Of a DNA stretch of 12,836 bases, positions 1-7,143 are shown piece by piece. The translations under genes were made by a program, and so were the position numbers. The notes under the pieces were generated by a model. It did not search any database and was not told where the DNA came from. It saw nothing but the letters and a program-made list of their open reading frames with translations. Numbering within the stretch: position 1 is the stretch's first letter; every line of letters begins with the position of its first letter. Source of the DNA: Bacillota bacterium (GTDB lineage: Bacteria; Bacillota; Clostridia; Peptostreptococcales; Anaerovoracaceae); assembly GCA_029219125.1 (NCBI GenBank), contig JAQXSU010000017.1, positions 1-12,836 of the forward strand. Reading direction: 5' to 3'.

Positions 1-157
1 GTTCTCTTGCATGGGTCACAGCAGCTTTGGATTCCAGTCCTTTATCATACAGGCTTGATGGGTTGCCAAACTTCTCGGTGAAGTAAGGAATCATTTCCTG
101 CAAAACTTCATCTTTAACAGGAGTCGTGGCTGAATAGTCCAAGTATACGTTTCTCAT
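1..157 (-). CDS. Cysteine desulfurase (NifS/IscS family), N-terminal part only
   Basis: This gene runs off the left edge; only the first 52 codons are present. The translation opens MRNVYLDYSATTPV, the hallmark start of class V PLP-dependent cysteine desulfurases, and continues with the family's FGNPSS segment (substrate-channel region). Such enzymes take sulfur from L-cysteine as a persulfide for Fe-S cluster assembly or tRNA thiolation. The catalytic lysine and cysteine would lie outside the window. The start at 157 is fixed by an AAGGAG site (164-169) six bases upstream. An extended -10 promoter at 193-201 suggests it begins its own transcription unit. Whether it is IscS-like, NifS-like or tied to tRNA modification (e.g. 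beside mnmA) cannot be told from this fragment. Confidence 0.9.
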   Translation of the reverse strand, partial: MRNVYLDYSATTPVKDEVLQEMIPYFTEKFGNPSSLYDKGLESKAAVTHARE

Positions 158-192
158 TTGTTACTCCTTTTTAAAAAAATCTTACCTGATGT

Positions 193-201
193 ATTATACC
201 A
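193..201 (-). promoter_or_regulatory. Extended -10 promoter of the cysteine desulfurase gene
   Basis: On the minus strand this reads TGGTATAAT, a perfect -10 hexamer with the TGn extension. The region 17 bases further upstream has no good -35 match, which is usual for extended -10 promoters. It lies about 36 bases before the start codon at 157. Seen by pattern only. Confidence 0.6.
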
Positions 202-229
202 ATTTCAGCCGCTGGTTAAACAGAATTCG

Positions 230-685
230 CTAAAAAAAATGTACTAATTTGTAATCACTTTCCGCTGTCTGCTTTTCGCAGATGACACTATGGGTCGTTT
301 CAAATCGCTCTTCTCCTTCCAGACCTTCTGCAAGCCACTCAATTTCGACTACCGCACAAAGAATATCCTCATCTTTCAGAGTAAAGTCAACGTTTCGTAT
401 CTCATACTCCTTCACCTGTTCGATATCTGTTCGAAAAAAATCCCGCATTTTTTTCAGATCAGTTTCAAGCAGATTACCGGCTTCTGTTTCTCTAAGCTGC
501 ATTTCGGCTTCCCAATAGCTCAGCTTACTTGCAAAATACCCGCTCATGGCATCGGTTCTTCGGCAGACAAGGTCTGTCACAACGTTCTCTTCCTGGTTTG
601 AAAATGCTATGCCAGATGACGTGCCGAGGAAAATTGCTGCGATCACAGCAGCTGAAGTAAGGATTTTATATCTGTTTTTCTCCAT
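230..685 (-). CDS. Unrecognised small exported or membrane-anchored protein
   Basis: I do not recognise this family. The 151-residue product has a basic N-terminus (MEKNRYK), a hydrophobic stretch at about residues 8-28 that fits a signal peptide or single membrane anchor, and a soluble remainder of about 120 residues rich in Glu and Asp. The second half alternates hydrophobic and charged residues, as in a small alpha/beta fold. No lipobox cysteine or catalytic motif is visible. I chose the start at 685 because GAAAGGG lies upstream; an in-frame ATG at 712 would add nine residues but has no ribosome site. It lies downstream of the DUF896 gene's terminator and upstream of a cysteine desulfurase; neither suggests a function. 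No clear promoter was seen in 686-771. Confidence 0.6.
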   Translation of the reverse strand: MEKNRYKILTSAAVIAAIFLGTSSGIAFSNQEENVVTDLVCRRTDAMSGYFASKLSYWEAEMQLRETEAGNLLETDLKKMRDFFRTDIEQVKEYEIRNVDFTLKDEDILCAVVEIEWLAEGLEGEERFETTHSVICEKQTAESDYKLVHFF

Positions 686-771
686 TTTAATCTGACCCTT
701 TCTCTTCTTCATTCGCAGACATTCGCAGCTATTTGCACACGAATGGGTTCACACAGCTTCACTATACAATA

Positions 772-807
772 AAAGAGCCGAAAAACCTGTCGGAATTTCG
801 GCTCTTT
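772..807 (-). terminator. Rho-independent terminator of the DUF896 gene
   Basis: A perfect 12-base inverted repeat (AAAGAGCCGAAA at 772-783 with its complement at 796-807) encloses a 12-base loop. On the minus strand it is followed by TTTTATTG. It lies 22 bases past the stop of the DUF896 gene. Confidence 0.85.
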
Positions 808-829
808 GTGAACATATTCTGTTAAATTA

Positions 830-1030
830 TTATTGCGGCTTCTGCGTTTTATCTTCGTCCACAAGCTCGATATTTTCCAGCTGAGAACGAAGATTGGCCT
901 TGAATGCGTCGATATAGGCACGGTACAGCATCTTCTGCTCTCCGAGTTCTTCCTCCGTCAGTCCTTCTGTCTTTTTTTTATGTGCCAGTTCATTGATCCG
1001 GTCAATCATTTCCTGCGTAATGGTTGTCAT
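830..1030 (-). CDS. DUF896 (YnzC/YneB-like) small cytoplasmic protein
   Basis: The 66-residue product matches the DUF896 family: an N-terminal helical hairpin containing INELAHKKKTEGLTEEEL, followed by QKMLYRAYIDAFKANLRSQL. Members are small (60-80 residues) helical proteins of unknown biochemical role found across Firmicutes; in Bacillus subtilis ynzC sits in an SOS operon, but nothing here suggests LexA control. The tail after residue 54 is charged and probably disordered. The start at 1030 has a GGGAGG ribosome site. It forms its own unit: an extended -10 promoter overlaps the end of spo0A and a strong hairpin terminator follows. The assignment to DUF896 is strong; function is unknown. Confidence 0.88.
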   Translation of the reverse strand: MTTITQEMIDRINELAHKKKTEGLTEEELGEQKMLYRAYIDAFKANLRSQLENIELVDEDKTQKPQ

Positions 1031-1077
1031 ATCTGCCTCCCGTAATTATTTACTGATTCATTTCATATACGGAAAAC

Positions 1078-1106
1078 AGTATACCACATTTGCTGCATTT
1101 AGCCAA
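1078..1106 (-). promoter_or_regulatory. Sigma-A promoter of the DUF896 gene
   Basis: On the minus strand TTGGCT (1101-1106) is separated by 17 bases from TATACT (1078-1083), which is preceded by TGG, giving an extended -10. The -35 overlaps the last codons of spo0A, so the DUF896 gene can be transcribed independently of spo0A. Confidence 0.6.
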
Positions 1107-1941
1107 CCTTTCTTTCCAGGCGCAGCTTGTCTGCAATGATTGCGATGAATTCGCTGTTGGTCGGTTTCCCTTTATCATTTTTAATTGTATATCCAAACAG
1201 AGACTCCAGTGTTTCAATTCGTCCCCGGTTCCACGCCAGTTCGATCGCATGGCGGATTGCACGCTCCACTCTGCTTGGCGTTGTATTGTTCATTGCAGCC
1301 ACCGTCGGATACAGTTCCTTGGTCACTGCGTTGAGAAACTCCGGTTTCGTCACCACCAGAGTGATTGCATCCCTGAGAAACTGATAGCCTTTAATATGAG
1401 CCGGAACGCCGATTTCATGTATGATATTGGTGATATCTATCTCCAGTTCATTATTCATCAGCGCATCTTTCAGAACCAGAGATTTACGCAGGTTCGCTGT
1501 CTCACGAAGATGTACATATTGATTTACACCGGAATCATCCATCTGCAGGATCCGTTTCGACAGCATACTGAGATTAATCGGTTTTACCAGATAATATTGT
1601 GCGCCCATACCCATGGCTTTCTGAATAATTGCATCCTGCCCTATGGCAGAGGTCATAACGATTCTCGGATAACTGGTAAGTTCCATGGTGTTCAACCCTT
1701 CCAGCACACCGAATCCGTCCATATGCGGCATGATCAGATCCAGTATCAGTACATCCGGTGCCATCCCCTGCTGAAAATACTGCAGAGCTTCCATTCCATC
1801 ATTGGCGACAAACAGTATTTCCATGTTTTCCTGCTTGCCGAGATAATCGCTGACTACATCGCAGAAGTCTTTATTATCATCTACAATTCCGATATGAATC
1901 TTTTTCATCTCTTCTGCTTTCAGTTCATTCCATTCACTCAT
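1099..1941 (-). CDS. spo0A: Spo0A, sporulation master response regulator
   Basis: Spo0A is the phosphorylation-activated transcription factor that commits the cell to sporulation. The 280-residue product has a receiver domain (about 12-132) with acidic pocket D21/D22, phosphoacceptor D68 in LILDLIMPHMDG, Ser98 where Thr is common, and Lys120 (LVKP). A linker leads to the C-terminal effector domain (about 162-280) with the diagnostic IIHEIGVPAHIKGYQFLRDA and the recognition-helix region SRVERAIRHAIELAW. Length is close to the family norm (about 265-275), with an 11-residue N-terminal tail before MKKIHIG. The start at 1941 is set by GGAGG eight bases upstream; the upstream in-frame TTG lies inside that site. 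It follows spoIVB, the order conserved in endospore formers. Confidence 0.98.
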   Translation of the reverse strand: MSEWNELKAEEMKKIHIGIVDDNKDFCDVVSDYLGKQENMEILFVANDGMEALQYFQQGMAPDVLILDLIMPHMDGFGVLEGLNTMELTSYPRIVMTSAIGQDAIIQKAMGMGAQYYLVKPINLSMLSKRILQMDDSGVNQYVHLRETANLRKSLVLKDALMNNELEIDITNIIHEIGVPAHIKGYQFLRDAITLVVTKPEFLNAVTKELYPTVAAMNNTTPSRVERAIRHAIELAWNRGRIETLESLFGYTIKNDKGKPTNSEFIAIIADKLRLERKVG

Positions 1942-2052
1942 TTCCTTTTCCTCCAATACACTTACTTATGACAGTTCGCCTGATCTGCATGAAGAAATCA
2001 CAGCGAGCATGCCATCCACACTTTACTCTTTACACACGAGAAGTACAGTATC

Positions 2053-2081
2053 ATTTTAATACATATTTCGAAAAATATCAT
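2053..2081 (-). promoter_or_regulatory. Candidate spo0A promoter with a Spo0A-box-like element
   Basis: In the 187-base gap before spo0A, the minus strand has ATGATA (2076-2081), 17 bases, then TAAAAT (2053-2058), a modest sigma-A match. The spacer holds the palindrome TTTCGAAA (2066-2073), one base off a Spo0A box (TGTCGAA) on either strand. I saw no convincing sigma-H promoter in this gap. The rest of the gap holds a weak bulged hairpin (2093-2118) just after spoIVB, without a U-tract. Confidence 0.35.
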
Positions 2082-2128
2082 GCTAAATGTGCAACATTTT
2101 GCGGTAATCTGCAATGTTTAACACAGTT

Positions 2129-3220
2129 TTAATTCGATTCACCCATATTTTGGACTTTTTCGCCTTCTTCTGCCATAAATTCAGCAAAAATTCCGTAACC
2201 TTTTGTCGGATCATTTATGAAAACATGAGTTACTACTCCGATCAGCCGATTGTTCTGCAATATAGGACTGCCGCTCATACCCTGTACGATTCCGCCGCAG
2301 GATTCCAGGAGCCGTTCATCTGTCACAGATATTTCAAGTCCTTTACTTCCTGCCGACTTCTGACGATTCACCTTATCTATTACGATATCAAACTGTTCAA
2401 CCTGATTTCCGTTTATGGTCGTCAGCATGACAGCCGGCCCTTCTTCAATCTGCTCCTGGGAAGCCATAACAACAGGCTGTGCCTTTTCCACCAGTTCCAA
2501 GTCTGTACCTGTGGAATAAACTCCATACTGACTGTTGCTTTTCACTTCACCAAGAGGAATGGCATCTCCATAGAAGATTCCCCGGATCTCACCCGGCTTT
2601 CCGGCCTCTCCTTCTCGAATAGATTTCACTTCTGTGCGGAGAAGCTGACCTTTCCCTGCCTCCAGCAGAGTACCTGTCTGGCTTTCGTAAATGCCATGAC
2701 CAAGCGCTGCGTATACATTAGTTTGCGGATCATAAAATGAAAGAGTCCCGATTCCCGCGATTCGCTCTTTTACCCATATCCCCAATTTATATCTGCCATC
2801 ATCCGCGCTTTTTACAGGCTTTAAAGAAAAGTTGCTTCGTTCATTTTTTCGAAGTACTTCCAGTTCCAGTGGTTTGCCCGATTCATTCACAATTCGCTCT
2901 ACATCAGCCGCATTATCCACAGTCGTTCCATTGATGGAAAGAATCATATCTCCGATCTGCAGTCCGGCCTGATAACCGGGGCTGATTACGCCATCCGAAG
3001 TTTCGATTTCTTCCAGCCCAACGATGAGGACTCCCTTCACATCCATGCGGATCCCAACAGACTGGCCGCCGGGTATCAGGACTCTCTCACTGACAAGCTG
3101 CACAGTCTCTTCCGATTGCTGCCTCAAGTCAGAGATCCAGCCTGCAGCCAGTATTATAGCCAGCGTCATGAAAAAAATCATACTGCAGCGCAGCAGCCGT
3201 CTCCTTACAACCTGTTTCAT
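2129..3220 (-). CDS. spoIVB: SpoIVB, S55-family signalling serine protease
   Basis: SpoIVB is made in the forespore, secreted into the space between the two membranes, and cleaves SpoIVFA to trigger pro-sigma-K processing in the mother cell. The 363-residue product has an N-terminal membrane segment (about 12-29), a PDZ domain (about 60-135, with SPGYQAGLQIGDMILSINGT), then the S55 peptidase domain with catalytic His175 (AALGHGIYE) and Ser316 (VQGMSGSP). It is somewhat shorter than the Bacillus protein (about 425 residues), mostly in the N-terminal region. The start at 3220 has AGGAG eight bases upstream, and that site overlaps the TAG stop of the preceding gene, so the two genes are probably translationally coupled. 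Confidence 0.97.
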   Translation of the reverse strand: MKQVVRRRLLRCSMIFFMTLAIILAAGWISDLRQQSEETVQLVSERVLIPGGQSVGIRMDVKGVLIVGLEEIETSDGVISPGYQAGLQIGDMILSINGTTVDNAADVERIVNESGKPLELEVLRKNERSNFSLKPVKSADDGRYKLGIWVKERIAGIGTLSFYDPQTNVYAALGHGIYESQTGTLLEAGKGQLLRTEVKSIREGEAGKPGEIRGIFYGDAIPLGEVKSNSQYGVYSTGTDLELVEKAQPVVMASQEQIEEGPAVMLTTINGNQVEQFDIVIDKVNRQKSAGSKGLEISVTDERLLESCGGIVQGMSGSPILQNNRLIGVVTHVFINDPTKGYGIFAEFMAEEGEKVQNMGESN

Positions 3221-3232
3221 ACGTACATGCTC

Positions 3233-3688
3233 CTAACTTTCAAAATCCTGAAGCAGGACGCTCAGTTCCTCCTGGTTCTTCACCCGGATGCCTTCCTCAA
3301 ACAGTTTCTGATCATCCGGTCCCAGCATTTCATAGAGGATTTCCGTGGTCTCCAGCTGGACTATATCACCATCCCCTTCGCAAAAGAAAACTGCGATCCC
3401 ATTTCCTGCCCGCTTCACTAAATAATATGACTGATTCTGAATATGCATGTCATAATCTTCAGGCTGATTCTTTTCTGCAAAATCTTCCGTCCCGACTTCT
3501 TTCGATGTCGGATCTGACTTTTCTGCCACTTCTTCTTTTCCGGTCGGAACAGATTGTTCCTGTCCGTCACTGGCAGCAGCTTCTTCTTCGGGAACCGGCC
3601 ATGCCAGAGCAATGATCAGCAGAATCAGCGTCACAATGACCGCAGAAAAAATAAAGGTCCTGTAATCCCGTTTATTTCTTGTAAACAT
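3233..3688 (-). CDS. Single-pass membrane protein with a BofC-C-like domain
   Basis: The 151-residue product has a basic N-terminus, one membrane segment (about 11-31), a low-complexity Glu/Ser/Thr-rich linker (about 33-78) and a compact C-terminal domain (about 86-151). That domain reads YYLVKRAGNGIAVFF at its start and LFEEGIRVKNQEELSVLL near its end, the pattern I associate with the BofC C-terminal domain found in many clostridial membrane proteins. In Bacillus, BofC inhibits SpoIVB. Here the gene lies directly upstream of spoIVB, with its stop inside the spoIVB ribosome site, which fits the same partnership. The domain call is from memory, not an alignment. The start at 3688 has AGGTGA six bases upstream. 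Function remains inferred. Confidence 0.55.
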   Translation of the reverse strand: MFTRNKRDYRTFIFSAVIVTLILLIIALAWPVPEEEAAASDGQEQSVPTGKEEVAEKSDPTSKEVGTEDFAEKNQPEDYDMHIQNQSYYLVKRAGNGIAVFFCEGDGDIVQLETTEILYEMLGPDDQKLFEEGIRVKNQEELSVLLQDFES

Positions 3689-3734
3689 GTTTCATCACCT
3701 CATGGCTATTGTTTACAGAAAGGGAAAAGGTTAT

Positions 3735-4502
3735 TCAGATTTCGATAAAATCTTTCAGATTTTCGAAGGTTTTTTCGCCAATACCGCTGATATTCATTAT
3801 GTCTTCGATCCGTTGGAATTTTCCGTTCTGCTGCCGGTAGTCCACAATTTTCTGTGCAGTGGAAGGACCGACACCCGGCAGCAGCTGCAGCTCGCTCATA
3901 CTGGCAAGATTGATATTGACAACAGACCCGTTTTCCGTCTCCCGTACGGCTTTGCCAGAACTTCCTCCCTCAGTACCGGCATCGTACTGCGTAGTTTGCA
4001 AATATCCGGATCCTGTGTAATAAGGACTGGTTTCGTCTTTACTGCCAATGATTATTTTCTGTCCGTCTGTCACTGCTTCCGCCTGGTTGATACTGTCTGT
4101 GTCTGCGCTGTCTTTCAGACCGCCTGCTTTCTCTATGACCTGAAACAGGCGGGTACCTGACGATACCTCATATACACCCGGATGGTTCACCTCACCGCCC
4201 AGGTCCACGTAAATCTGTGCCTTCGTTTCATTCATTGCATCTGCTTCATCAGCAACCGAATCGCTGCCGGAAACCGTCTGACCATCGGAAATCCCCGGAT
4301 TGTCCGGATTTTGAGAAGAAATCTCGATTTTATCCTTCGTTCCTCCCGATGTCCAGAAAAAAATCAGAGCAAAAATGACAACCAAAGGCAGCGCCAGTTT
4401 TTTTAACATATCTCCCCGCAGCTTTAAAAATCGCCGCAGTCCATCCAAATTATGAATTTGTGACAGTTCTTCCAGTATTTTAATCTCCTTCCATTTTTCC
4501 AT
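3735..4502 (-). CDS. comEA: ComEA, membrane-anchored DNA-binding competence protein
   Basis: ComEA binds incoming double-stranded DNA outside the membrane and hands it to the ComEC channel. The 255-residue product has an unusually long, charged cytoplasmic N-terminus (1-32), a membrane segment (about 33-51), a Ser/Asp-rich linker, an SLBB domain (about 96-152, with IYVDLGGEVNHPGVYEV), a flexible Gly/Ser/Thr stretch (155-190) and the C-terminal double helix-hairpin-helix (about 195-255) with LLPGVGPSTAQKI and ISGIGEKT. The order and content are typical of Gram-positive ComEA. No comEC is present nearby. The start at 4502 is fixed by AGGAGGG eight bases upstream, but this site lies in the arm of a hairpin. 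The stop is 46 bases before the next gene. Confidence 0.95.
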   Translation of the reverse strand: MEKWKEIKILEELSQIHNLDGLRRFLKLRGDMLKKLALPLVVIFALIFFWTSGGTKDKIEISSQNPDNPGISDGQTVSGSDSVADEADAMNETKAQIYVDLGGEVNHPGVYEVSSGTRLFQVIEKAGGLKDSADTDSINQAEAVTDGQKIIIGSKDETSPYYTGSGYLQTTQYDAGTEGGSSGKAVRETENGSVVNINLASMSELQLLPGVGPSTAQKIVDYRQQNGKFQRIEDIMNISGIGEKTFENLKDFIEI

Positions 4503-4505
4503 TAG

Positions 4506-4552
4506 AAAAGCCCTCCTGATATGTAATAATGTTACAATGCAGGAAGGCTTTT
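4506..4552 (-). promoter_or_regulatory. Hairpin that sequesters the comEA ribosome site (terminator-like)
   Basis: In minus-strand RNA, 4552-4540 pairs with 4518-4506 over 13 base pairs with one U-G wobble, around a 21-base loop. The 3' arm contains the comEA Shine-Dalgarno AGGAGGG and ends in UUUU, three bases before the comEA AUG. On the plus strand the wobble becomes a mismatch, so the structure suits the minus strand. It could terminate the upstream operon, block comEA translation on read-through RNA, or both. Confidence 0.65.
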
Positions 4553-4558
4553 TGTCAA
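4529..4558 (-). promoter_or_regulatory. Candidate comEA promoter inside the hairpin region
   Basis: The minus strand has a perfect TTGACA (4553-4558) two bases after the DUF2344 stop. A -10 of TAACAT follows at 18 bases (4529-4534), or TGTAAC at 16 bases; both match 4 of 6. Initiation would fall in the hairpin loop, giving RNA without the 5' arm. Confidence 0.4.
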
Positions 4559-4560
4559 GT

Positions 4561-5271
4561 CTAAAATTGTAAGTTGTTTACAAAATTTAATGATTTTCTC
4601 TCTATTTCCACCTGATACCGTTCGACAGGAAGATCCGCAAACTGACAGAATGTGGTCAGTACCAGCTCAGGGCTGAGATTGGATGTGCTTCCGCAGTCCA
4701 GCAGCATGGTCAGTTCCAGGGTCTTTTCATGATCTGCCGATTCGCTCACATCGGCATGCAGACTTCGTATCTGTTTCCGTATATCGACCGGCGCCAGCTT
4801 CTTCGTTTTTTTCTGTCGCTTCATGGCTGTAATCTCGGTTTGGTCCAGATAGGATTCTGCCATCGCTTCTGCTTTTTCCCTGGTCCATTCATCCGCTTCC
4901 TGTAACGGGACCGGAATCCATACTGTGTAAACTGCACTGTCTGCTTCTCCCGCCAGAGACTTGATATTCTGGTCAAACCGATGACAGGAAACAGGCTCCA
5001 GACCCTCAGGAAGTGCTTCCTGCATCTTTTTCAGAATGTCGGAAGGTTCATGATCGGCAACAGTTTCAAATTCGATCAGTTCACACAGGCTGCTGTACCC
5101 CAGGGACAATGGCTGTGCGAATCCCATCTTGGGATGGGGATTGAACCCCTGAGAGTACCGAAGGGCCAGTCCGCTTTTTTTAAAGCTTCGTTTGAAGATG
5201 CGAAGCAGATCCAGATGCGAGGTATATTTTACATATCCTGTTTTCTGAAATTTCAGTACATATCTGCTCAT
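4561..5271 (-). CDS. DUF2344 / TIGR03936 radical SAM-linked protein
   Basis: The 236-residue product opens with RYVLKFQKTGYVKYTSHLDLLRIFKRSFKKSGL and continues with LRYSQGFNPHPKMGFAQPLSLG, the signature of the DUF2344 family. This family nearly always occurs with, or fused to, the B12-binding-type radical SAM protein encoded just upstream; the function of the pair is unknown, though many genomes place it beside RNase G and rplU. The middle is Lys-rich (residues 152-163) and may bind nucleic acid, which is my inference. ATGA overlap with the upstream stop (4 bases) and GGAGGG at the start indicate translational coupling. No RNase G gene follows here; comEA does. Confidence 0.9.
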   Translation of the reverse strand: MSRYVLKFQKTGYVKYTSHLDLLRIFKRSFKKSGLALRYSQGFNPHPKMGFAQPLSLGYSSLCELIEFETVADHEPSDILKKMQEALPEGLEPVSCHRFDQNIKSLAGEADSAVYTVWIPVPLQEADEWTREKAEAMAESYLDQTEITAMKRQKKTKKLAPVDIRKQIRSLHADVSESADHEKTLELTMLLDCGSTSNLSPELVLTTFCQFADLPVERYQVEIERKSLNFVNNLQF

Positions 5272-7121
5272 AAACAGCCCTCCATTTCACATGTTACATA
5301 GCGGTTGATGCCGCAGCCCACACAACCATGTCGGCAATCCTGTGTCGTAACGGCGCCATATGCCCGCTCTGCCTCCAGGCGGAGGAATTTCTTCGAAACG
5401 CCGCTGTCAATGATATCCCATGGAAGGATTTCATCAAAGCTGCGCTTCCTTTCCGTATAGAATGTTTTATCTATGCCGCTTTCAGCGAATGCCTTTTCCC
5501 ATGCATCCGGTTTGAAATGCTCTGTCCATCCGTCAAGTCTGCATCCGTTTCGGAAGGCTGCCTCAAGCAGTCGTCCGCACCGCCTGTCGCCGCGTGCAAA
5601 AACTGCTTCATATGAGCTTGTGGCATTATCATGGTAGTTAAATGTAACGCCTTTCATATGCAGTTTTCCTGTGAGGTAGTTATGTTTCCGAGCGAATTCC
5701 TCCGCTGAATTCTGGCCTTCCCACTGGAATGGAGTGCCTGACTTTGGAACAAAGTTGGAAACACTTACAGTAACCCGGAAACGTCCACCGCGGCTGCCGT
5801 TTATTTTATAATTCAGATCTACAATCTTTTTCGCAATTTCTGCAATACCATCCAGATCCTCATCCGTTTCCGTAGGCAGGCCAATCATGAAATACAGCTT
5901 GATATGGCTCCATCCCAGTTCCAGGGCCTGTTCAATGGATGTATAAATGTCCGCTTCCGTTACACCCTTGTTAATGACGTCCCTCAGTCTCTGCGTACCC
6001 GCTTCCGGTGCATAGGTCAGTCCGGATTTCCGATACTCCTGAATCTGATTCAGCACATCGAAAGCGAATCTGTCGATCCGAAGAGACGGCAGAGACAGAG
6101 ATACGTTTTCTTTTTTACACGCCGGGATCAGCGCATTTGCCAGATCTTCGAAGCGGGAATAATCACTGGTAGACAGCGACAGAAGAGAAAGTTCATCATT
6201 ACCCGTATTGGCAAGCTGTTCCATAGCCAGGTCCATAATGCGGTCCAGGGAACGTTCCCGTACCGGACGATAAATCATCCCCGCCTGACAGAAACGGCAG
6301 CCCCGCGTGCAGCCCCGGAAGGTTTCAACAACAGACCGATCATGTACCGCTTCCACAAAGGGCACTACCGGCTCCGTCGGAAACGGCAGATCTTCAATAT
6401 TTCCAATGATTGCCCGCTTCACCGGAAGCGGTGCATCTTCATATAGTTTACAGAATTTTTTTATGGTTCCGTCTTCATTGTATTCCACATCGTAAAGTGA
6501 CGGGACGTAAACTCCATCCATCTTGCAGGCTTCCTGGAAGAAAATCTGACGGCTTTTGCCCTGTTCTTTACACATGGCATACAGATCAATCAGATCCGGC
6601 AGCAGGATTTCACCGTCGCCAATGAGAAAGAGATCAACAAAATCTGCCAGAGGTTCCGGATTGAAAGCACAAGGTCCCCCTGCTATCACAAGCGGATATC
6701 TTTCGTCTCGGTCTTCTCTTCGAATTGGAATCTGTGCCAGATCCAGCATGTTGAGTACAGTTGTGAAGGACATTTCGTACTGAAGTGTAAATCCGACGAT
6801 ATCCATCTCAGAGAGCGGTGTCTTTGTTTCCAGCGTCAGAAGAGGGAGTTTATTCTCCCGCATGAGCTTTTCCATATCCACCGCCGGCGCAAAGACACGT
6901 TCGCAGTACATATTTTCCCTGTCATTTATAACCTTATATAAAATCTGCATGCCCAGATAAGACATGCCGATTTCGTAAAGATCCGGAAAACAGAAGGCAA
7001 ACCTGCCTTTCACTTTCTCCGGGTCTTTCTTTACAGAATGGATTTCCCCACCAATATACCGGCCAGGTTTTTCCACCCGTTTCAAAAGCTGATTTAATTT
7101 CTCAGTATGACTCTGATTCAT
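5268..7121 (-). CDS. B12-binding-type radical SAM protein (TIGR03960 family)
   Basis: The 617-residue product has an N-terminal Rossmann-like cobalamin-binding-type domain (about 40-200, with VGFTLQYEMSFTTVLNML and VIAGGPCAFNPEPLADFVD) and a radical SAM core (about 262-490) with the 4Fe-4S ligands C271, C275 and C278 in FRGCTRGCRFCQAG. The SAM-contact region includes GLTYAPEAGTQRLRDVINKG. The C-terminus holds a further Cys cluster: C596, C600, C603, C611 and C616, the first three again spaced CxxxCxxC. Length fits the family (about 600-620). The reaction is unknown. The start at 7121 has AGGAG nine bases upstream and lies 22 bases after the HD gene, so HD, this gene and DUF2344 look like one operon. 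The usual B12 motif DxHxxG is not obvious. Confidence 0.93.
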   Translation of the reverse strand: MNQSHTEKLNQLLKRVEKPGRYIGGEIHSVKKDPEKVKGRFAFCFPDLYEIGMSYLGMQILYKVINDRENMYCERVFAPAVDMEKLMRENKLPLLTLETKTPLSEMDIVGFTLQYEMSFTTVLNMLDLAQIPIRREDRDERYPLVIAGGPCAFNPEPLADFVDLFLIGDGEILLPDLIDLYAMCKEQGKSRQIFFQEACKMDGVYVPSLYDVEYNEDGTIKKFCKLYEDAPLPVKRAIIGNIEDLPFPTEPVVPFVEAVHDRSVVETFRGCTRGCRFCQAGMIYRPVRERSLDRIMDLAMEQLANTGNDELSLLSLSTSDYSRFEDLANALIPACKKENVSLSLPSLRIDRFAFDVLNQIQEYRKSGLTYAPEAGTQRLRDVINKGVTEADIYTSIEQALELGWSHIKLYFMIGLPTETDEDLDGIAEIAKKIVDLNYKINGSRGGRFRVTVSVSNFVPKSGTPFQWEGQNSAEEFARKHNYLTGKLHMKGVTFNYHDNATSSYEAVFARGDRRCGRLLEAAFRNGCRLDGWTEHFKPDAWEKAFAESGIDKTFYTERKRSFDEILPWDIIDSGVSKKFLRLEAERAYGAVTTQDCRHGCVGCGINRYVTCEMEGCL

Positions 7122-7143
7122 TCTGTAATTCTCCTGTCATTTT

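Noticed and set aside
712..735. Short tandem repeat ATTCGCAG, and CTTGCAT repeated near 7674-7687
   Set aside because: Two copies of 7-8 bases each; likely chance and not connected to any recognised element.
1942..1956. Upstream TTG start for spo0A
   Set aside because: It lies within the TTGGAGG ribosome site of the ATG at 1941.
1090..1971. Long open frame on the plus strand (293 codons) opposite spo0A
   Set aside because: It is rich in Cys, His, Ile and Phe in an unnatural mix, has no ribosome site, and lies wholly antisense to a certain gene.
3707..3736. Sigma-G promoter ahead of the BofC-like gene
   Set aside because: The -35 (GAATA) fits but the -10 (AACAATA) misses two key bases, so it is not listed as a feature.
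5904..6446. Plus-strand open frame opposite the radical SAM gene
   Set aside because: Arg/Phe/His-rich antisense translation without a start signal; the minus-strand gene is certain.
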